A stretch of DNA of 64,000 nt. Source: Alphaproteobacteria bacterium UBA7691. GTDB lineage: Bacteria > Pseudomonadota > Alphaproteobacteria > Ferrovibrionales > Ferrovibrionaceae. The stretch covers positions 1 through 64,000 of the forward strand of contig DLGP01000096.1 of assembly GCA_002482765.1 (NCBI GenBank), read 5' to 3'. The translations under genes and the position numbers were made by a program. The notes below the pieces were generated by a model. That model saw nothing but the letters and a program-made list of their open reading frames with translations. It was not told the DNA's origin and made no database searches. Below are positions 58,619-64,000 of the stretch, piece by piece (within the stretch, counting starts at the first letter, position 1; each line of letters opens with the position of its first letter).

Positions 58619-59839
58619 TCAGTGCGAATGCTCGGCTTCAGCCTTTTCAAGCTGCGCCTTGAGCACAAAGGAGTTCACCACCGCCACTTCCTCACCAGCT
58701 TCGACGCCGAAGCGAATTTCGGTTTGATTGCCGTCGCTGCGGCCGAGAACAATTTCACGTTTCTCAAAACCGTCTGGCGTGCGGACAAACACCACCGATT
58801 CCTTCTTCAGTCGCTGGATGGCTGCCTTGGGCACAAGAACAGCAGCACGCTCGATGGCACTCTTCACCGTTACCGAGGCAAAATCGCCAAGGCGCCAGTT
58901 CCCACTGTCATTGCTGATCTGCACGACAATCTTCGCAAGGCGGGTTTCGCGGTCGACAACCGGACTTACAAAGACAACCTTGCCCTCGACCTTGGCCGGA
59001 CCGTCCGCCGCGACCAAATCTCCCTCACGTATGGAAGCAAGGTCAGACGGCGCCACTGCTGCCTCGATCCAGAGCTTTGAAAGATCAGCGACTGTGAAAA
59101 GCTCGATCTCGCTAGGAACCGAGGCACCGAGTACGCCGCGGCGCTCGACCACTCTTCCAGCAATGGGGCTGCGGATTTCCAACACCTGCAAGCCAGAGTT
59201 GCTGCCGTTCAGTCGCGACAGGTCGTTGCCATTGAAGCCGAAGGCGGCAAGCCTCTGGCGAGCCAGATCTATACGGATACGGGCTTCCTCAACGGCTGCG
59301 CGTGCCTGCAAATAGTCCTGCTCCGAGCTGATCTTCTTTTCCCAGAGATTCCGTTCACGCTCGAATGTGGTGCGCGCCAGAGCTTCGCTGCGTTGAGCCG
59401 CCAGGAATTCACCTTTGGCTTCGGCAATCTCGCGGCTTTCCAAAACCGCCAGCAATTCCCCCTTGGCCACGGCATCGCCGAGCCGCTTACGCAGATCAAC
59501 AATGACACCGGAGGACTTGGCAGCCACAGCCGCAACCTGATCCGGGTTCGCCACCACATTGCCGGGGAAAGTGGTGGTCCGCACCAACTCCCCTTCCCGC
59601 GCCGGGCTGAGGCTGATACCCGACTGCGTCACCTGATCATCGCTGAGTTTCAGCGGATTCTCCTCTGCTTCACTGCCATGGCCGCGATTCCCGCCGCCAT
59701 GACCATGGCCATCTTCGGCACCATGGCTGGCTGGGCCATCGCTATGCAGGAACGGCAGTTTTTCCGGCGCCGCCACGAACAGCGTGCCGCCTATACCGAC
59801 AATCAATCCCGCCGCAAGGGCGATAAGGCTGTTACGCAT
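58619..59839 (-). CDS. czcB: CzcB-family efflux RND periplasmic adaptor
   Basis: A 406-residue membrane-fusion protein. An N-terminal membrane anchor (MRNSLIALAAGLIVGIGGTLFVAAP) is followed by a His-rich stretch (HGAEDGHGHGGGNRGHGSEAEE) that probably binds metal. The lipoyl/barrel-sandwich region is FPGNVVANPDQVAAVAAKSSGVIVDLRKRLGDAVAKGELLAVLES, then a helical hairpin and VLEIRSPIAGRVVERRGVLGASV. It links CzcA to CzcC. It ends 20 bases before the czcA start. Confidence 0.92.
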   Translation of the reverse strand: MRNSLIALAAGLIVGIGGTLFVAAPEKLPFLHSDGPASHGAEDGHGHGGGNRGHGSEAEENPLKLSDDQVTQSGISLSPAREGELVRTTTFPGNVVANPDQVAAVAAKSSGVIVDLRKRLGDAVAKGELLAVLESREIAEAKGEFLAAQRSEALARTTFERERNLWEKKISSEQDYLQARAAVEEARIRIDLARQRLAAFGFNGNDLSRLNGSNSGLQVLEIRSPIAGRVVERRGVLGASVPSEIELFTVADLSKLWIEAAVAPSDLASIREGDLVAADGPAKVEGKVVFVSPVVDRETRLAKIVVQISNDSGNWRLGDFASVTVKSAIERAAVLVPKAAIQRLKKESVVFVRTPDGFEKREIVLGRSDGNQTEIRFGVEAGEEVAVVNSFVLKAQLEKAEAEHSH

Positions 59840-59852
59840 GGGGATCTCCAGA

Positions 59853-61151
59853 TCAATAAGTGCGGCCGGCGAGACGCATCAACTCGATGCGTGCCAGGTG
59901 ATAGTCGCGCAGGGCGGTGGCATGTTGCGCTTTGACATCGAATTGCGTGCGCTGGGCATCGAGCAGATCGAGAAAGCCGAATTTGCCGGCAGCATAGCCC
60001 TCGGCTGCAGCGGCATAGGTCTCGTCTGCAGCCGGGATGATCGTCCGGCTCAGCACCTCCACTTCGCGGTGCGCCGCCTGCAGCGACTGCCGCGCTTTCG
60101 CCAGGCTGGCCAGCAGATTGAGGCGCAATGCATCCGCCTCGGCTTCCGCGCGGACCAGTTCCTGGCGCGCGCGCTGGATACCGCCCCGATTGCTGTCGAA
60201 CACCGGAATCGGGATCGAAATACCAACCATGAAGGCGTTGCTGTCATCCTCGTTGTAGCGGCGAATCCCGGCGCGCAGGGTCGGATCTGGCACGGCGGCG
60301 GACTGCTCCTTGGCAATAGCCGTCCTTGCCTGGGCTATGGCGGCACCGGCACGGCTGAAATCCGGGTTGGCGCGCAGGCTTTCCTCGTCGGGCCCCACAT
60401 TGGGAAGGGCACCACTGCGCTCAAACCAGCCGCCGTCATTGGCCAGGTCGATCCGAGTAACACCAAGGCTGCCGGCTAGCGTTGCTAGTACGGCAGCATA
60501 TTCGCGCTCCGCTTTCTGGGTCGCCACCTCGGCGGCGGCTTGCGCGATTTCGCTCTTGCGCGCTTGGAACGGCGGCTCGCGGCCATTCTGCACCCGCTCG
60601 CGCACGGCACCGGCAAGGGCTTGCGCATTCTTCAGCCGATCACCTTCAAGCGCCACGACACGGGCGGCATACAGCGCCGACACATAGCCACGGGCGATCT
60701 CCTCGCGCAGAGCCAGTTGATCGACATCGCGTTCGTGTCCCGCCAGAGCGAGGCCGGCATCGGCGAAACCGATCCGCGCTTCCCGCTTGCCGCCCATTTC
60801 GATGGTCTGGGAGATGCCGGCGGCGACCTCGATATTGCGGCTGCCGCGATAGGATTTGCTGCCGGCGAAATTGTCGGCATCGACGAACAGTTCCGGATTG
60901 GGCCGGGCTTCCGCCTGCAGGCGGTCGCCGCCGGCAGCTTCCCGCCGCGCCTCGGCAACACGCAGCCGCGGCGAATTTGCCTCGCCGATACGGAGGGCTT
61001 CTTCAAGACTGCCGATCCGGGCCACTGCACCAGAAGCCGGCGTGATCTGCACAGGAATGGTCTGCACAGGGGTAATCTGCACAGGGGTTTGCGCGGCCAA
61101 TGGCTTGGCCAGACCCGCCATCACGGCGAGCGCAAGCAGGGGAAGACGCAT
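59853..61151 (-). CDS. czcC: CzcC-family outer-membrane efflux protein
   Basis: A 432-residue TolC-type protein. After the signal peptide (MRLPLLALAVMAGLAKPLAAQ) comes a short repeat VQITPVQTIPVQITP, then two outer-membrane efflux repeats: LEEALRIGEANSPRLRVAEARREAAGGDRLQAEARPNPELFVDADN and AGAAIAQARTAIAKEQSAAVPDPTLRAGIRRY ... SLQAAHREVEVLSRTIIPAADETYAAAAEGYAAGKFGFLDLLDAQRTQ. It forms the outer-membrane channel of the Czc pump. Gap to czcB 13 bases. Confidence 0.92.
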   Translation of the reverse strand: MRLPLLALAVMAGLAKPLAAQTPVQITPVQTIPVQITPASGAVARIGSLEEALRIGEANSPRLRVAEARREAAGGDRLQAEARPNPELFVDADNFAGSKSYRGSRNIEVAAGISQTIEMGGKREARIGFADAGLALAGHERDVDQLALREEIARGYVSALYAARVVALEGDRLKNAQALAGAVRERVQNGREPPFQARKSEIAQAAAEVATQKAEREYAAVLATLAGSLGVTRIDLANDGGWFERSGALPNVGPDEESLRANPDFSRAGAAIAQARTAIAKEQSAAVPDPTLRAGIRRYNEDDSNAFMVGISIPIPVFDSNRGGIQRARQELVRAEAEADALRLNLLASLAKARQSLQAAHREVEVLSRTIIPAADETYAAAAEGYAAGKFGFLDLLDAQRTQFDVKAQHATALRDYHLARIELMRLAGRTY

Positions 61152-61219
61152 GTTCTGTTCCCTCGAACAAAATACCAGGTACCGGCGCCAGCGGCACCGG
61201 AGCGTTCAGGTTCGGGGAA

Positions 61220-61600
61220 TCAGGCTCGGGGAGGTTCGAGTAGGCCGAATATCAGGCCCAGATCAATGCCAGCGTCGCGTAGGCTGGTTGGGCTCTCAGT
61301 CGATGGGAAAGCCACCATCTGGACCCGCAATTGCACCGGCATGGCACGGCCATGCTGATCACAATGCACGGCACAATCCTGCACCAATTTGGCGGGAGCA
61401 GGTGTCTCGTCACCCGCAGCGGCATCCGGCGGCACGGCATCGGAGGATGCCGAATAGGCCAGCGATACCGGATCAGCAGCATTGGCAACGGCATACTCGG
61501 TATGCCAGCCGAACAGGGCCGTGAACAGGACAGCGGACACGGCGAGCCAGGCGGCAAGAAGCCGTCCTTTCCGTCGATATGCTGCGATAGCCTGTGTCAT
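61220..61600 (-). CDS. Small membrane-anchored protein of the czc operon
   Basis: 126 residues. LLAAWLAVSAVLFTALFGWHTEYAVANA is a membrane helix or uncleaved signal. The rest is periplasmic and contains CAVHCDQHGRAMPVQLRVQMVAF, a Cys/His cluster that could hold metal. The size, position and Cys/His content resemble the small CzcI/CzcN-type accessory proteins in other czc operons, but sequence similarity is too weak to name it. It lies directly upstream of czcC. Confidence 0.55.
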   Translation of the reverse strand: MTQAIAAYRRKGRLLAAWLAVSAVLFTALFGWHTEYAVANAADPVSLAYSASSDAVPPDAAAGDETPAPAKLVQDCAVHCDQHGRAMPVQLRVQMVAFPSTESPTSLRDAGIDLGLIFGLLEPPRA

Positions 61601-61633
61601 GCGCTGTGCTGCCTTCCTACACTATAACTAGGG

Positions 61634-62005
61634 CTACTTCGCGGTAAGGCTATACTGTGCCTTGCCGAGTTCCTTGCCGCCCTCGGTGAGGGTGGCCATG
61701 GCGCGGACTGCACCGGAGAGCGGTGCGCCGGCTTTACCGGCCAGCTTGTCGCCTTGCGGCTTCAGTTCCACGCTGCTCTCTGCATTGTTGACGAAGAGCT
61801 TGACCGACGCCGCCATGCCGCCCGTGGGCTGCATCGGCTTGTGGTCCTTAATGATATAGAGCTGCACATCACTGCCCTTGACCACCAATTCACCCTCATA
61901 GGCGCCAATCTTCTTCACCTGGCCGCCGTATTTCGCTTCATCGGCTTGAGCCGATACCGCGAAAGCCAGTGTTGCCGCGGCGATAATCGCTGCTAACGCT
62001 TTCAT
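61634..62005 (-). CDS. Periplasmic protein of the czc operon, 123 aa
   Basis: It has a signal peptide (MKALAAIIAAATLAFAVSAQADE) and a small beta-rich mature domain, KYGGQVKKIGAYEGELVVKGSDVQLYIIKDHKPMQPTGGMAASVKLFVNNAESSVELKPQGDKLAGKAGAPL. Proteins of this type are often encoded at the head of heavy-metal RND operons in alphaproteobacteria; the function is unknown. It is the first gene of the operon, 33 bases before the next. No promoter was identified in the region upstream. Confidence 0.6.
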   Translation of the reverse strand: MKALAAIIAAATLAFAVSAQADEAKYGGQVKKIGAYEGELVVKGSDVQLYIIKDHKPMQPTGGMAASVKLFVNNAESSVELKPQGDKLAGKAGAPLSGAVRAMATLTEGGKELGKAQYSLTAK

Positions 62006-62349
62006 TCATCATCCATATGGTTGGCCTTACACGGGGAAAGTACCAAAGCCGGCAAGCGCTTGCAAGCATTCGCCCTGCGGCGCTTTGCCGCCGTAATACT
62101 GTTGCTGTTCATGAAATGGTGCACGAAATGGACGTAAAGGCAGCGACGCCAACCCGTCACATTGGTGCCAATCTCGGCATAAAACTCGTCTGGAGTGTAC
62201 TAGCGGCCGAAATCGCGATTGATGCCGTCACGCTGGATATATGTGTCGCCCCCTGTCCATTAGGATGGAATTCGAATGGGTCTGGCCTAGATATGAAGAA
62301 AAGGTCCATCCGGGCCCGGGGGTTAGAAAGAGACAGTGAAGCCGGCATC
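62006..62349. other. Region without a supported gene
   Basis: Nothing with a recognised family is encoded in either strand here. It should contain the czc operon promoter (minus direction) and the left flank of the IS1595 remnant. No clear MerR or CzcR-type operator was seen. Confidence 0.4.
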
Positions 62350-62964
62350 AGGCAAATATTCAGGAAGAGCAGATCAAGCAGTTTGTAGCCAGCGTCACAG
62401 CACCGTTGGCGACCGAACTGGCGGGCGTCAATAACCACGCGGCACAATCTATTTCCTGAAGTTGCGCGAACCGATTGTGGCCAAACTTGCCGAGCAGGAG
62501 TCATGGCTCTCAGCTGGGATCGATGTCGATGAAAGCTACTTCGGTGGATCCCCGAAAGGGAGGCGTCGTCGTGACACAGCCAGAAAAATACCAGTTTCTG
62601 ACTTCCTCAAACATGACGACAAGGTCCACGCCTTGATCACCCACAATGCCCAATACAAAAACACTGTTGCCGATCATCTGGCAGACCATCCCACCCTACA
62701 GCACCGTCTATATTGATGGTTTAGCCAGCTACGATGTTGTCGAAGCTTCGGAGTTCCGCCATGAACGGATCAACCACCCTGAGGCTTTCGTCGAAGAGCG
62801 AAACTATATCAACGATATCGAGAACTTCTGGAATCAGGCGAAGCGCCATCCGGCGCTGTAACGTTGTTCCGCGCCAGCACTTCAACCCACACCTCAAGAA
62901 AGGCGAACAGCGCCTCAACTCCCCCGATCAACAACCTCTTCAATGTATTGCTTGGATGCGCTAA
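62350..62964 (+). pseudogene. IS1595-family (ISXO2-like) transposase remnant, frameshifted
   Basis: The transposase is spread over several plus-strand frames. QIKQFVASVTAPLATELAGVNNHAAQS is the N-terminal HTH region. LAEQESWLSAGIDVDESYFGGSPKGRRRRDTARKIPV, the family signature with the first catalytic Asp, lies in 62462-62716. The frame then shifts to VYIDGLASYDVVEASEFRHERINHPEAFVEERNYINDIENFWNQAKRH (62646-62861), and shifts again to RRCNVVPRQHFNPHLKKGEQRLNSPDQQPLQ. At least two frameshifts make it non-functional. Confidence 0.82.
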
Positions 62965-63060
62965 ACGGGAAATGCTATATCCTGATCTGGGCCAGCCACT
63001 AAATTAGTCCGGCCAGTGCTTCAGGAGGAGTCCGTAGTCAGCTTTTTTTTGAAAAGAACA

Positions 63061-64000
63061 ATGGCCCAGGACAAAATCCTTCCGCAAAATCTCGCTCAAG
63101 CCCTCAGGGCATCCGATCTTGAAAGCGAGCGGATCGCATCGATCATTCGCGCCATCATCCTGGTCACGCTGCTTGCCGCAGTTTTCACGGCGCACACGCA
63201 GGAAGCGGATCACCGGCCACTGGAGCTGGCCGTGCTGGTTTACGGCTTGGGAACCATTGCGGGCCTGGTAGCCGCCTGGAGAAAGTATCATCCTGTCGTC
63301 CTGCCTTATTTACTTGTCGGTTTCGACATCATTACCCTGACCATCGCAATCGTCATGATTGGTGCGGAATTTGGCATTGCACCCATAGACGCATTCACGC
63401 TGCCGATCTCGGGCCTGCTTGTCGTGGTCTTTCTGCACGCTTCGTTGCGCTACAATCCTTGGTTGGTGGTGTTTGCAGCCGGCATTCTGGCGGCCGTAGT
63501 CCTGATCGCTTCCTTGGTCAGCAACGTCGACGAATCCAGTTTCCACACGGATGCAGCGGAGCATCTGATGCATTTCAGGGTGTTTCCGATCATCATTTTT
63601 CTGCTGACCATGGGCATTCTCGCGGTAACGACCGCGCGAACCAGGCGACTGATCGCCAATGTCTATGTCAGCACCAGTCGGGCCGCCACTTTGTCTCGCT
63701 ACTTTTCCCGCGACGTCGCTGAAGAGCTGATGAACAGGCCATCTGGGACAACGGAGTTTGGCGATCGCATCCGCGCCGCGGTGTTGTTCGCCGACTTACA
63801 AGGCTTCACCGCCATGGCGGAAGCGATGGATCCTGGCGAGCTTGCCAAGTTTGTTTCGGACTTCAGGGAACGGATTTCCAGGCCAGTATTAGCCAATGGC
63901 GGCGTGGTCGATAAATACATCGGCGACGCCGTCATGGCAGTCTTCGGCACACCACGACAGGCGCCGGACGATGCAAAGCGGGCCATACTCTGCGCCCTGT
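63061..64000 (+). CDS. Class III adenylate/guanylate cyclase, membrane-bound (partial)
   Basis: The gene starts at ATG 63061 and continues past the window edge; 313 residues are visible. About six hydrophobic segments lie in residues 25-200 (IIRAIILVTLLAAVF, LAVLVYGLGTIAGLVAAW, YLLVGFDIITLTIAIVMIG, LPISGLLVVVFLHASL, WLVVFAAGILAAVVLIASLVS and FRVFPIIIFLLTMGILAV). A linker SRAATLSRYFSRDVAEELM follows. The catalytic domain begins with AAVLFADLQGFTAMAEAMDPGE (first metal-binding Asp) and GGVVDKYIGDAVMAVFG (second). It should make cAMP or cGMP. No strong ribosome-binding site is present. Confidence 0.88.
   Translation, partial: MAQDKILPQNLAQALRASDLESERIASIIRAIILVTLLAAVFTAHTQEADHRPLELAVLVYGLGTIAGLVAAWRKYHPVVLPYLLVGFDIITLTIAIVMIGAEFGIAPIDAFTLPISGLLVVVFLHASLRYNPWLVVFAAGILAAVVLIASLVSNVDESSFHTDAAEHLMHFRVFPIIIFLLTMGILAVTTARTRRLIANVYVSTSRAATLSRYFSRDVAEELMNRPSGTTEFGDRIRAAVLFADLQGFTAMAEAMDPGELAKFVSDFRERISRPVLANGGVVDKYIGDAVMAVFGTPRQAPDDAKRAILCAL

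Noticed and set aside
62157..62504. A 115-codon minus-strand frame over the IS1595 remnant
   Set aside because: It runs antisense to recognisable transposase sequence and has no family features.
1..64000. CRISPR array, rRNA operon or prophage
   Set aside because: No regularly spaced direct repeats of CRISPR size, no rRNA sequence, and no phage structural or integrase genes were seen in the window.

Overview
The window (about 62% G+C over most of its length) looks like chromosomal DNA of an alphaproteobacterium, probably a Rhodospirillales-type organism. The evidence is an AapJQMP amino-acid importer, a ChrR-type zinc anti-sigma factor linked to photolyase and cyclopropane-fatty-acid synthase genes, a PAS protein of the short alphaproteobacterial type, and rplM-rpsI in an alphaproteobacterial setting. 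The genus cannot be fixed from the sequence alone.

Layout. 1-8.1 kb is housekeeping: the end of a MoxR-type ATPase, a VWA protein, several uncharacterised minus-strand genes, rplM-rpsI with a clear terminator, a PaaI thioesterase, tRNA-Asn, a formylglycine-generating-enzyme-like protein and a MarR/DUF1398 pair. 8.4-17 kb holds a response regulator followed by two convergent operons: phr / FAD oxidoreductase / DUF1365 / cfa on the plus strand, and chrR / DUF6134-like / SDR / SnoaL-like on the minus strand. Both operons start with a TGATCC-N18-TAT promoter, which suggests a singlet-oxygen/photooxidative regulon, but no sigma-factor gene lies beside chrR. 17-32.6 kb is metabolism: GGCT-like, NUDIX, cysteine synthase, AlaX-like editing protein, mercaptopyruvate sulfurtransferase, GNAT, a general L-amino-acid ABC importer with two tandem binding proteins, an M20 peptidase, YqaA, cystathionine beta-lyase, a glycosyltransferase and an enoyl-CoA hydratase. 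32.6-33.6 kb holds a RelE/ParE-type toxin-antitoxin pair and a nested-palindrome intergenic element.

33.6-48.7 kb is the most unusual metabolic stretch. An acyl-CoA ligase gene is followed by two back-to-back importer/catabolic operons. The first is a GntR regulator, a four-gene ABC importer, a three-gene cobalt-type nitrile hydratase / thiocyanate hydrolase relative whose beta subunit is split in two, an isocitrate-lyase/PEP-mutase-family lyase and an isochorismatase-family amidohydrolase. The second, on the other strand, is a second polyamine-type ABC importer with a PuuE-like polysaccharide deacetylase, read divergently from a second GntR gene that has three WTGTGCACAW sites next to it. 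Together they look like uptake and hydrolysis of an unidentified nitrogen-rich compound (nitrile, imide, amide or ureide).

48.7-64 kb is accessory DNA: a decayed FAD-oxidoreductase pseudogene, an A+T-richer HEPN-like gene, an intact 3372-bp ISL3-family element (ISPpu12-like) carrying lspA, a cation-efflux gene and merR, two sets of short repeats that may be old transposon ends, a CzcCBA heavy-metal efflux operon with small periplasmic accessory genes, an IS1595-family remnant, and the start of a membrane-bound class III adenylate cyclase cut by the window edge.
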